Below, piece by piece: positions 17,256 through 25,211 of a stretch of 64,000 nucleotides of DNA. The DNA is from Maridesulfovibrio ferrireducens (GTDB taxonomy: Bacteria; Desulfobacterota; Desulfovibrionia; Desulfovibrionales; Desulfovibrionaceae). The stretch lies in the NCBI RefSeq assembly GCF_016342405.1, contig NZ_JAEINN010000003.1, positions 248,001 to 312,000 of the forward strand, given 5' to 3'. Numbering within the stretch: position 1 is the first letter of the stretch; every line of letters starts with the position of its first letter. The notes below the pieces were generated by a model. That model did not search any database and was not told the DNA's origin. It saw only the letters and a program-made list of their open reading frames with translations. Made by a program: the position numbers and the translations under genes.

Positions 17256-18847
17256 GCGCCACCAGTGCCGGAAGTTGTTTCACTTCTCAGAAGCGGGAAC
17301 AAAATAACCTCTCTGATAGAGGAACTGTCTGTCAGCAGCATAACCAGTCTATCGATACCGATACCCTGACCTGCTGCCGGAGGCATTCCGTACTCAAGAG
17401 CACGAACATAATCCTCATCCATATGATGCGCTTCATCGTCACCGGCTTCTTTTTCTTCAACCTGCTCCAAGAACCTGCAACGCTGATCAACTGGGTCGTT
17501 GAGTTCAGAAAACGCATTGGCAAGCTCACGTCCACAGACGAAAAGCTCAAAGCGATCGGTAAGTTCAGGATTCTCTTCATTTCTTCTGGAAAGAGGAGAT
17601 ATATCCGTAGGATAAAGATAAATAAAGTGAGGCTGAATCAACTTAGGCTCAACGAGAAGGTCAAACAGTTTAGCTTGAAGCTTACCGAGTTTTTCACCTT
17701 CAACAGCTTTTTCGCCAAGTTTTTTGACCAAATCCTTACACTTATCATAATCATTGTATATTTCAGGAGAAACATCACCGATTGTTTCTAAAGAATCATG
17801 GAACGTTACGCGATGCCACGCTCCGGGAGTCAAATCAATAACTTCGTCCTGATAGTTAACTTTAGTATCGCCGTTAACGGCATGACATACCTTAGAAATC
17901 ATATCTTCGGTAAGATCCATGAGGTCCACATAGTTGGCATACGCCCAATAGAATTCAAGCATTGTAAATTCCGGGTTATGCTGAGTGTCGATACCCTCAT
18001 TACGGAAGTTACGATTAATCTCATAAACTTTTTCAAAACCACCAACCAAAAGACGTTTAAGATAAAGCTCTGGTGCAATACGCAGATAAAGCTTCATATC
18101 AAGTGCATTATGGTATGTTTCAAAAGGTTTTGCCGCAGCACCACCGGGAATAGACTGCATCATGGGAGTTTCCACTTCCATAAAGCCCATATTATCAAGA
18201 TAGTTCCGCAGAGCCCCGACAATTTTCGTCCGCTTCTGGAAAATCTCACGAGCTCTAGGAGTAACGATCAGATCGACATAACGCTGGCGATATCTGGTCT
18301 CTACATCTTTAAGTCCGTGATACTTCTCAGGAAGTGGACGCATGGATTTAGTGATAAGAGTGACTGCGCAAGCTTTCAGAGTTAACTCGTCAGTTTTAGT
18401 TCTGAAGAGTTCCCCCTCAACGCCTACAATATCACCGATATCGAATTTCTTAAAAATTTTGTACAGATCCGCACCAAGGTCGTCCCTTGCAGCATAAACC
18501 TGGATCCTACCTGTAGGATCCTGAAGGTGAAAAAATGCGACTTTACCGAAGGAACGCAGAGTAAGAACCCTGCCTGCCATCTTAAACTTTTTACCGAGAG
18601 TATCTAACTCCTCAGTAGCAGTTTTGTCGTAATTGTCCCAAATAAATGAGACATCTGTATCTTTACTGAAGTCGTTGGGGTAAAGTTTCACACCTTCGTC
18701 GAGAAGAGTACAAGCCTTTTCCACACGATTCTTCAGAACCTGATTGAGTTCGTTCTGAGCTTGCAGAGCCTCAAGCAGAGGCATAAATGATGCCACGTGC
18801 TCTGATTTGGTTGCTAGCTTTATTTGCTTCTTTTTGTTGCCGCTCAA
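17252..18847 (-). CDS. lysS: Lysyl-tRNA synthetase, class II
   Basis: About 531 residues. The anticodon-binding OB fold (GRVLTLRSFGKVAFFHLQDP) precedes the class II catalytic core, with motif 2 (FRNEGIDTQHNPEFT) and motif 3 (GIGIDRLVMLLTD). It charges tRNA-Lys with lysine in the cytoplasm. The first gene of the envelope operon, it overlaps lolC by ATGA. The start is uncertain: the TTG at 18847 has GGAG about 10 bases upstream, while an ATG at 18784 (MPLLEALQAQNEL) is closer to the usual N terminus but lacks a ribosome site. Confidence 0.95.
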   Translation of the reverse strand: MSGNKKKQIKLATKSEHVASFMPLLEALQAQNELNQVLKNRVEKACTLLDEGVKLYPNDFSKDTDVSFIWDNYDKTATEELDTLGKKFKMAGRVLTLRSFGKVAFFHLQDPTGRIQVYAARDDLGADLYKIFKKFDIGDIVGVEGELFRTKTDELTLKACAVTLITKSMRPLPEKYHGLKDVETRYRQRYVDLIVTPRAREIFQKRTKIVGALRNYLDNMGFMEVETPMMQSIPGGAAAKPFETYHNALDMKLYLRIAPELYLKRLLVGGFEKVYEINRNFRNEGIDTQHNPEFTMLEFYWAYANYVDLMDLTEDMISKVCHAVNGDTKVNYQDEVIDLTPGAWHRVTFHDSLETIGDVSPEIYNDYDKCKDLVKKLGEKAVEGEKLGKLQAKLFDLLVEPKLIQPHFIYLYPTDISPLSRRNEENPELTDRFELFVCGRELANAFSELNDPVDQRCRFLEQVEEKEAGDDEAHHMDEDYVRALEYGMPPAAGQGIGIDRLVMLLTDSSSIREVILFPLLRSETTSGTGGA

Positions 18848-18985
18848 CTTATTAATTCTCCGTAACCGAATAAAGTCTAGAAAAATACGAGATCCGTTGT
18901 TTGCCTAAGCTAAATACCCTCTGTCGTCAAGAAAGTACATATTTTATAGCCCTCCACCCCCGACAAATATTTTTTAAAAAAAGGT

Positions 18986-19014
18986 TTGACATGTGGCAAC
19001 CAAATACGTAAAAC
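18986..19014 (+). promoter_or_regulatory. Promoter of first tRNA-Asn gene
   Basis: TTGACA (18986-18991), a 17-base spacer and TAAAAC (19009-19014), about 40 bases before the tRNA. The second tRNA-Asn copy has the same arrangement. Confidence 0.65.
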
Positions 19015-19053
19015 CCATCTTCGTTGCTGCAGTGAAATGCACAGCGCGTATAT

Positions 19054-19129
19054 TCCTCGGTGGCTCAATCGGCAGAGCGGGTGACTGTTAATCACTAGGT
19101 TGGGGGTTCAAGTCCCTCCCGGGGAGCCA
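19054..19129 (+). tRNA. tRNA-Asn (GTT), copy 1
   Basis: A 76-base cloverleaf. Acceptor TCCTCGG pairs with CCGGGGA, the anticodon loop is CTGTTAA with anticodon GTT, the T arm is GGTTCAAGTCC-like, and CCA is encoded at 19127-19129. Identical to copy 2 at 19351. Confidence 0.96.
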
Positions 19130-19138
19130 GATTAAAAT

Positions 19139-19166
19139 AAGGCTGTTTTCGAAAGAAAACAGCCTT
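19139..19166 (+). terminator. Terminator after tRNA-Asn copy 1
   Basis: AAGGCTGTTTTC / GAAAACAGCCTT with a GAAA tetraloop, then TTCTGTTTT. The same hairpin follows copy 2. Confidence 0.85.
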
Positions 19167-19284
19167 TTCTGTTTTCTATGCAATTCTATTTTTTAAAATT
19201 TGACATTACTCCGTTTATCACTGCTATTATATATAGATGCACTAAAGTTATTTTAAAAAAAATCAATTTAAATGCAGATAATGT

Positions 19285-19313
19285 TTGACAACTTCACGTC
19301 AAATCCGTAGATA
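19285..19313 (+). promoter_or_regulatory. Promoter of second tRNA-Asn gene
   Basis: TTGACA (19285-19290), a 17-base spacer and TAGATA (19308-19313). The second copy therefore has its own promoter and is not read only from copy 1. Confidence 0.65.
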
Positions 19314-19350
19314 TCTCTTCGTCGCAACGGGAAACTGTTGCAGTGAATAT

Positions 19351-19426
19351 TCCTCGGTGGCTCAATCGGCAGAGCGGGTGACTGTTAATCACTAGGTTGG
19401 GGGTTCAAGTCCCTCCCGGGGAGCCA
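19351..19426 (+). tRNA. tRNA-Asn (GTT), copy 2
   Basis: A 76-base gene identical to copy 1, with anticodon GTT and encoded CCA at 19424-19426. Part of a duplicated promoter-tRNA-terminator unit with an offset of about 297 bases. Confidence 0.96.
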
Positions 19427-19435
19427 GATTACAAC

Positions 19436-19463
19436 AAGGCTGTTTTCGAAAGAAAACAGCCTT
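19436..19463 (+). terminator. Terminator after tRNA-Asn copy 2
   Basis: AAGGCTGTTTTC / GAAAACAGCCTT with a GAAA tetraloop, followed by a T run. Same hairpin as after copy 1. Confidence 0.85.
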
Positions 19464-19560
19464 TTTTGTTTTTTATCGTTTTTTGAAATTTCCGCCCCGC
19501 AAGCTGACAATACAGCAACACCCTTCTTTTCAGATCTTCTTTCACGCGCTACAATCAGCT

Positions 19561-19986
19561 ATGAACAACTTCTCGCACCCCACAGCAACGTTTCTACTTA
19601 AAACAGTAAGAGAAACCGACTCTTCCGTTCGCAATGACCTACAGAACGATTCAGAGCTTAATGAGTCGAAGTTTAAACAATTCATTGTCTGTAAAGAATG
19701 CGAACATAAGTTAACCAAGCCAACCTTTGCCATTCAAGTAAACAACAACCACGAGCATTCATTCTTCAATCCGCACGGCTATGTCTTTCAGCTTAGATGT
19801 TTTTCAAATGCAAGCGGCTGTTTGACGGACGGGCTCCCTTCTTCTGAATTCACCTGGTTTTCAGGCTACTCATGGCAAATTACGTTATGCGGAAAATGTT
19901 TTTCCCATCTTGGATGGAAATTCACTTCTGATTCCAATTCTTTTTTCGCTCTCATCAAAGATAAAATTAAAAACTCAACCAAATAA
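19561..19986 (+). CDS. Cereblon-like CULT domain protein
   Basis: A 141-residue protein whose residues about 42-125 match the CULT domain (thalidomide-binding domain of cereblon). Zinc cysteines are paired as CKEC (44, 47) and CGKC (110, 113). The three cage tryptophans are at 99, 105 and 119 in FTWFSGYSW and SHLGWKF. NPHGYV (70-75) is shared with the human domain. Bacterial single-domain CULT proteins are known and bind uracil-like or glutarimide ligands, but their cellular role is unknown. The frame opens with a TTG at 19483 inside the tRNA terminator's T run; the ATG at 19561 is the better start, though it has no clear ribosome site. The gene stands alone between tRNA-Asn and pyk, with its own terminator. 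Confidence 0.85.
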   Translation: MNNFSHPTATFLLKTVRETDSSVRNDLQNDSELNESKFKQFIVCKECEHKLTKPTFAIQVNNNHEHSFFNPHGYVFQLRCFSNASGCLTDGLPSSEFTWFSGYSWQITLCGKCFSHLGWKFTSDSNSFFALIKDKIKNSTK

Positions 19987-19988
19987 AA

Positions 19989-20024
19989 AAGCCATCCTGA
20001 ACTTAATATAGTTCAGGATGGCTT
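19989..20024. terminator. Bidirectional terminator between CULT gene and pyk
   Basis: A 14-base perfect inverted repeat (AAGCCATCCTGAAC and its complement) with an 8-base AT loop between convergent genes. T-rich flanks support function for both strands. Confidence 0.8.
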
Positions 20025-20049
20025 AATTCTTAATTTCTAATTACTAAAT

Positions 20050-21471
20050 CTATTTATAATACAATTTAATTTCATTAGTTTTTGATTCAGTCTGCCCCGG
20101 TGTAGGCTGACCGGAAACAAGGATGTAACCTTTTCCTCTAGGGAAACCTTTATTCCCTTCCAGATATCTTTCGAGACGCGCTCGGTGAACAGGAATTGTC
20201 GCATCAGTTATAACCGGAGTCATACCCCAGAAGAAATTCAAATAAGCCGGAACACTCTTATCGGGAGTCAGGCAATGAATAGGCTGTCTGGGTCTACGGC
20301 TACAAATAATCTTAGCAGATGCACCGCTGCTTGAATGACAAAGTATAGCAGGGCTATCAATGTTATCTGCAAGCAGACAAGCAGAGTAACTCAGATATTT
20401 GATAGGATTGACTTCTTTTGTAGGCTTATAAGGTCCGTCAATTCTTTCAAGATAATAAGGCTCGGTAGCCTCTGCAATTTCACGGATAAAACCAACAGTC
20501 TCTGCGGGATAATCACCGATAGCTGTTTCTTCGGAAAGCATGCAGCAATCAGCACCGTCCATAATCGCATTTGCCACGTCATTAGCTTCTGCACGTGTTG
20601 GAATAGGATTCTTTACCATTGAAAGAAGCATCTGAGTTGCGACGATTACAGGCTTCTGAGCATGACGACACGCCCTGATCAATTTTTTCTGAATTACAGG
20701 AACGGAAGACAATTTACACTCAAGGCCTAAATCTCCGCGTGCAACCATAATCGCATCGGCAACTTTTAGAATATCTTCTATGTTATCAACAGCGTTTTGC
20801 CGTTCAATTTTAGCAACAACCGGCAGCCAAGCTCCAAGCTTATGCATTTCCGCTTTAACGTCTTCGACATCTTTAGGTGTCTGAACAAAAGACATCGCTA
20901 TAGCATCAAGGCCGATTTCAATTGCACCGATAAGATCAACTTTGTCCTTTTCAGTAAAAGCGGCCAGTGCGAGATTTTTGCCCGGAAATGCAATTCCCTT
21001 ACGGGAAGACAAAATACCTGCATTCTGAGCCTGAAGTTTGTAAAGCTTATCTTTAATAATAGTTTCAGTAACTAAAAACTGCAGAATTCCGTCACTTAAA
21101 GAAACAAGCATTCCCGTTTCAAGACCATGAAACAATTCAGGCTGATCAAGCGGAATAAACGGACAATCCGAATGCTTACCGCTTTCCTCAGACATTCCCA
21201 AATAAACATCCGCGTCCTGTCCGATATTAAGAGGTGCGCCGGCAATTACACCGACTCTGATTTTAGGACCACACAAATCCCCCATAATAGTCAGAGGAAT
21301 TCCAAGGTCTTTTTCAACTTCTCGAATCATTTTGACAACCGGACGAAAGCTTTCGGCATCAGAATGAGAAAAATTTAAACGCAAAATTCTTACTCCGTTA
21401 AGAACCATTTTGCGTATAATTTCAACACTTCCAGAGGCCGGACCTAATGTGGCAATAACTTTGGTTCTCAT
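20050..21471 (-). CDS. pyk: Pyruvate kinase
   Basis: Protein of 473 residues with the normal domain set: an N-terminal barrel start (TKVIATLGPAS, LRLNFSHSD), the B domain, the catalytic-lysine region (VVAKIERQNAVDNI), the signature MVARGDLGLE and CRHAQKPVIVATQMLLSM, and a C-terminal domain. It makes ATP and pyruvate from phosphoenolpyruvate in glycolysis. The start has AGGA upstream. It is monocistronic, between the CULT gene terminator and the divergent Skp-like lipoprotein gene. Confidence 0.95.
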   Translation of the reverse strand: MRTKVIATLGPASGSVEIIRKMVLNGVRILRLNFSHSDAESFRPVVKMIREVEKDLGIPLTIMGDLCGPKIRVGVIAGAPLNIGQDADVYLGMSEESGKHSDCPFIPLDQPELFHGLETGMLVSLSDGILQFLVTETIIKDKLYKLQAQNAGILSSRKGIAFPGKNLALAAFTEKDKVDLIGAIEIGLDAIAMSFVQTPKDVEDVKAEMHKLGAWLPVVAKIERQNAVDNIEDILKVADAIMVARGDLGLECKLSSVPVIQKKLIRACRHAQKPVIVATQMLLSMVKNPIPTRAEANDVANAIMDGADCCMLSEETAIGDYPAETVGFIREIAEATEPYYLERIDGPYKPTKEVNPIKYLSYSACLLADNIDSPAILCHSSSGASAKIICSRRPRQPIHCLTPDKSVPAYLNFFWGMTPVITDATIPVHRARLERYLEGNKGFPRGKGYILVSGQPTPGQTESKTNEIKLYYK

Positions 21472-21727
21472 ATTCCTGTCCTCACGAGTTTATATATTTC
21501 AAAGCAAAAACTGCTTATATCACGATATATTTTGTCTTTTTTAAATCAAACAATAAGACATTAATTTCGTCAACATGAATACTTAGTATCTTAAACCATA
21601 ATAAAAAAATGTCTACCAGGTTAATTTTTTGCTTCGATTTCTTGCCAATGTCACTTTTTTTAGTTTAAAGGAGCATTTGCCTGTTTATACAGAGCTTAAA
21701 AATTAAAATCTAACAGTGGAGAATTCG

Positions 21728-22204
21728 ATGTCTAAAAAAATACTTACATTAATTGCACTTATTGTCATCTCAGCTTTTATTGCAGGCTGTCAACAGCAGG
21801 AAACAGCTGGAGCAAAGGTTGGTTTTGTTGATACAAACAAAGTATTTAAAGAATGCAAAGCTGGTGCTGAAGGCATGGCATACCTCAAAGATGCAAGCGA
21901 AAGCTTCCAGTCTACCTTCACAGATATGCAGAAAGAACTTGCAGGCAACCAGACTGAAGACAATGCACGCAAATTCCAGGAAGCTCTCAGCGAATACCAG
22001 ACCAAAATGGGAGCTGAACAGAATCGCATAGTTGAAACTCTTAACGCCGGTTTCACTAAAGCTGTTGACGAATATCGCAAAGCAAACGGCATGTCCGCTG
22101 TCTTCTCAGTAGAGTCAGCTGTAAGCTATGACGAAGGTTCAGACATCAGCTCTGCAATCATCGAAGCAATGGATAAAATGGATATTAAAGTTAAAGCTGA
22201 ATAG
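21728..22204 (+). CDS. OmpH/Skp-like predicted lipoprotein
   Basis: Protein of 158 residues. The N terminus MSKKILTLIALIVISAFIAGC ends in a lipobox (IAGC), so Cys21 should be lipidated. The mature part (VGFVDTNKVFKECKAGAEGM, then helical and charged to about residue 115) follows the OmpH/Skp pattern, with a second short beta part (GMSAVFSVESAVSYDEG). Skp is normally a soluble periplasmic trimer, so a membrane-tethered version is unusual. The ATG at 21728 follows GTGGAG; the in-frame GTG at 21716 lies inside that ribosome site and is unlikely. A separate gene with its own terminator. Confidence 0.8.
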   Translation: MSKKILTLIALIVISAFIAGCQQQETAGAKVGFVDTNKVFKECKAGAEGMAYLKDASESFQSTFTDMQKELAGNQTEDNARKFQEALSEYQTKMGAEQNRIVETLNAGFTKAVDEYRKANGMSAVFSVESAVSYDEGSDISSAIIEAMDKMDIKVKAE

Positions 22205-22234
22205 TTTAAACAACTACCCCGCTTATTTAATTAG

Positions 22235-22271
22235 AAAGACCTCCCTCGCAAAAATTGTGAGGGGGGTTTTC
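22235..22271 (+). terminator. Terminator after Skp-like lipoprotein gene
   Basis: Stem CCTCCCTCGCA / TGTGAGGGGGG, extended by AAAGA / TTTTC wobble pairs, with a short A-rich loop. It lies 30 bases after the stop codon. Confidence 0.75.
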
Positions 22272-22385
22272 TTATTTCAAACTATTCTGTTACTTTTCAG
22301 ACCTGACGCTTGCTTTTTAAATTGTCTCAGGCAATTATCTTGAATAATAAAAGCACTTAAATTCAATCCCATACATTAAAAAAAT

Positions 22386-24047
22386 ATGACATTTACACTT
22401 CTTGCAAATCTTCTAGGTGGATTGGGGCTTTTCCTTATCGGAATGCGCCTTATGACTCAGGGACTCAGGCACGCCGCCGGGCACTCACTCCGTCGGCTTC
22501 TTGGAGAATGGACCAAAAATCCGGGACGGGGACTAATCTCCGGTTTCTTTATTACAGCCCTTGTTCAATCTTCCAGCGCGGTCACTGTTGCTGTAATTGG
22601 ATTTGTAAACGCCGGTCTGCTTACACTTACTCAATCCATCGGAGTCATTTACGGCAGCAACATAGGAACAACAGTAACAGGCTGGATTGTTGCAACTGCG
22701 GGTTTCAATGTTAATATTAAAGGACTGGCGCTGCCGCTGATTGCCTGCGGTGCCATTTTGAGACTCACAGGCTCGATTTCCAAAAGAGCTTACTTCGGAG
22801 ATGCGTTAGCAGGATTCGGTCTTTTTTTTCTCGGAATTTCTACACTTCAACAATCCTTTAAAGGCATTGAATCAACTCTTGATTTATCAACTTTTGCCAG
22901 CTCCGGATTTATTTCCCTCCCGATATTTCTCGGCATAGGAATTATACTCACCCTGCTTATGCAAAGTTCAAGCGCTGCGATGGCTCTGGTTTTGACAGCA
23001 ACAATTTCCGGCCTGATGGACTTGAATCAAGGGGCCGCAGCTGTAATCGGAACGAATATCGGAACGACCTCTACAGCAGCCCTTTCAGTAATCGGTGCAA
23101 CCATCAACGCCAAAAGAGTTGCAATCGGACATATCATTTTCAACACAGTCACTGCGCTTGTTGCACTGCTGATTCTTCCGATTTTATTAAATGCAATTAT
23201 ATTTACAACTCAAAGTCTGGGCCTGACAAACGAACCTGCATTTGTTTTAGCAATTTTCCATACGCTCTTTAATATTCTGGGAGTAGTAATACTGTGGCCC
23301 TTTACAAAACGCCTTGTAACATTTCTTGAACGGAGTATCGGCCGAAAAGGTTATGAAAAAGATAGACCTAAATATCTTGACAAAAATGTTGTAAACTCCC
23401 CCTCGCTGGCTGTTGACGCTCTGAATCTTGAACTGGAGCGTATCGGGATTGAAACCAGATCAATTATGAGAAAAGGACTGAATTCAAACTTTAACTATGC
23501 AGCCCTGAATTCAGACAAAGATTCGCTTGAAAATTTAATAGAGGCATCAAGAACTTTCTGCGCCAAAATGCAATCACAACCCCTAACCGAAATTCAAGGA
23601 CAGCAGATAGCTACGGCATTGCGAATACTGCAATATTACCGCACAGCCGGAACTCTGTCAGCCTCTCTTGCAAAAAAGGGAATAGCACCTGACACGGCAT
23701 CTTTGGGGCCTGATTCCGATCTTATTACGGTGTTCATCAACTCATGCCTCGGCGTGCTAAATACTGCTGATAACCCATGCTCCGCGGAATTTTGTCAAAT
23801 CGACAACATGATAGCAGACATGCTATCAGCCTATCACGACCTTAAGGCAAAACTGCTTTCAGCAGGAGGCCGGGGTATTATACAAGTTCCAGACATGGTC
23901 GATCAGTTGGAACTTTTTTCAAAAATCAGAAGAATAGCTAAACAATCAGCCAAAGGGTCAATTTACCTTATGGCTATGAAACCCGGTTCAGGCGCGTGCT
24001 GCCCCGGAACCGGCTCAATAAAATTTGCATGGAACCGTCACTGGTAA
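22386..24047 (+). CDS. Na+/phosphate cotransporter (NptA/YjbB family)
   Basis: Protein of 553 residues. The membrane part (about residues 1-310) has the inverted repeats of Na/Pi-II cotransporters, each with a QSSSA motif (ALVQSSSAVTVAVIGF and LLMQSSSAAMALVL) and GTNIGTT- or GSNIGTT-type partners. The C-terminal part (about 340-530) is helical and PhoU-like. It probably moves phosphate with sodium across the inner membrane; in bacteria both export and import are reported. The start lacks a clear ribosome site. The following gene starts 18 bases after the stop. Confidence 0.88.
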   Translation: MTFTLLANLLGGLGLFLIGMRLMTQGLRHAAGHSLRRLLGEWTKNPGRGLISGFFITALVQSSSAVTVAVIGFVNAGLLTLTQSIGVIYGSNIGTTVTGWIVATAGFNVNIKGLALPLIACGAILRLTGSISKRAYFGDALAGFGLFFLGISTLQQSFKGIESTLDLSTFASSGFISLPIFLGIGIILTLLMQSSSAAMALVLTATISGLMDLNQGAAAVIGTNIGTTSTAALSVIGATINAKRVAIGHIIFNTVTALVALLILPILLNAIIFTTQSLGLTNEPAFVLAIFHTLFNILGVVILWPFTKRLVTFLERSIGRKGYEKDRPKYLDKNVVNSPSLAVDALNLELERIGIETRSIMRKGLNSNFNYAALNSDKDSLENLIEASRTFCAKMQSQPLTEIQGQQIATALRILQYYRTAGTLSASLAKKGIAPDTASLGPDSDLITVFINSCLGVLNTADNPCSAEFCQIDNMIADMLSAYHDLKAKLLSAGGRGIIQVPDMVDQLELFSKIRRIAKQSAKGSIYLMAMKPGSGACCPGTGSIKFAWNRHW

Positions 24048-24064
24048 GATCATGGAGCATATTA

Positions 24065-25207
24065 ATGAATAAATTCAAACTTCCTATTATCATTTTCGCT
24101 GTAGTTTTTATTATTTCCGCTGCTGCATTAATATTCTTTATTAACAAAGACACTGAAAAAGACACAACTAAACGAGTTGAAGCTCCCTCATGGATTCATG
24201 AAACCGGATCGAGCGGCAGACTTCCTATTACATCAAAGGTTGCAAAGTCTCCTTCAGCCACAGAAAGAAATGAAACAGCAAAGAAAACTGCATCTGAAAA
24301 AATTGCCGTAAAAAAAGCGAAATCTGGTTCGAATAAATCAGCTGAGACAGCAACCTCGAATATCGCTGAAACCGTAAACAAATTTAAAAATGATATAGTA
24401 ACAGATGTTTTTCTTGAAAACCTTGCAGGATATGTAGCTGATAACTATCAGCCGGCTGGCTCTCTTCCTTTTAAACCTAAAAGTGGATATAGTTCCGCTT
24501 CCTTTAAGGGTATAAATACATATTTCGGTTTAAATTTAATGGGCCTTATGCCGGAAGCCGAAAACATTATTTCAGCTAGAAAATCCATATGGGAAAATCT
24601 TCTTTATCCCGGAACACTTTCGAAGGCATATGAAAAATACTACAGCTCATTCCTTGATCTGGTTGAAGAAAAAGGTATTACTGCGGAAAAGAAATTCGCG
24701 GTGAAGGGAGATGCATCCGAGATTCGCGCGTTCACAGCTAAAGAACGGGCGGATATGTTTAAAGTCAGCGCAGCACCTTTACGGCACGTAGCAGCTGTTC
24801 TTACTTCAATTGCAGAAAATCCTGATCTTGTTCAAGCTATGGACGGGTATATTAAAGCCGAAAAAAGAGTTGAAAGAGCTAACGCCGTCTTTCAGAAAGA
24901 ACTGACTGATTCTAATTATTCTCAATCCGTAATAGCAAAAAACAAGGCTTCCCATGCAGGTAAAATTTTAAAAGATGCAATCATCGTCAGAGAAAAAATC
25001 AAGAATGGCATTTCTGACAAGATTAAAACCTTCTGCACTGGCCCATGTGACACTCCAAATGACGCGTTCTATATAGCTCAGTGGGTTTTCAGACGGGTAA
25101 AAGCGGATCACAACAGAATAGAATCAATTTTATCAGGCAGCAAACTTCTTTCTAAGCTTGCAAAACAAATGGAAGACAGAGCTGAAGCTATCAAAAATAA
25201 TATGTAA
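24065..25207 (+). CDS. Membrane-anchored protein of unknown function
   Basis: About 380 residues, no recognised domain. One N-terminal membrane helix (LPIIIFAVVFIISAAALIFF) is followed by a Lys/Ser/Ala/Thr-rich low-complexity linker (to about residue 115) and a mostly helical domain that contains FGLNLMGLMPEAENI and a CTGPCDTP pair of cysteines. It probably faces the periplasm. GGAG at 24054-24057 supports the ATG at 24065 over in-frame codons upstream that overlap the transporter. Cotranscription with the Na/Pi transporter is likely. Its end is only 4 bases from the end of the convergent kinase gene. Confidence 0.7.
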   Translation: MNKFKLPIIIFAVVFIISAAALIFFINKDTEKDTTKRVEAPSWIHETGSSGRLPITSKVAKSPSATERNETAKKTASEKIAVKKAKSGSNKSAETATSNIAETVNKFKNDIVTDVFLENLAGYVADNYQPAGSLPFKPKSGYSSASFKGINTYFGLNLMGLMPEAENIISARKSIWENLLYPGTLSKAYEKYYSSFLDLVEEKGITAEKKFAVKGDASEIRAFTAKERADMFKVSAAPLRHVAAVLTSIAENPDLVQAMDGYIKAEKRVERANAVFQKELTDSNYSQSVIAKNKASHAGKILKDAIIVREKIKNGISDKIKTFCTGPCDTPNDAFYIAQWVFRRVKADHNRIESILSGSKLLSKLAKQMEDRAEAIKNNM

Positions 25208-25211
25208 CGAC

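Noticed and set aside
19483-19560. Upstream TTG start for the CULT gene
   Set aside because: The TTG lies in the T run of the tRNA terminator without a ribosome site, and the added residues do not resemble the domain.
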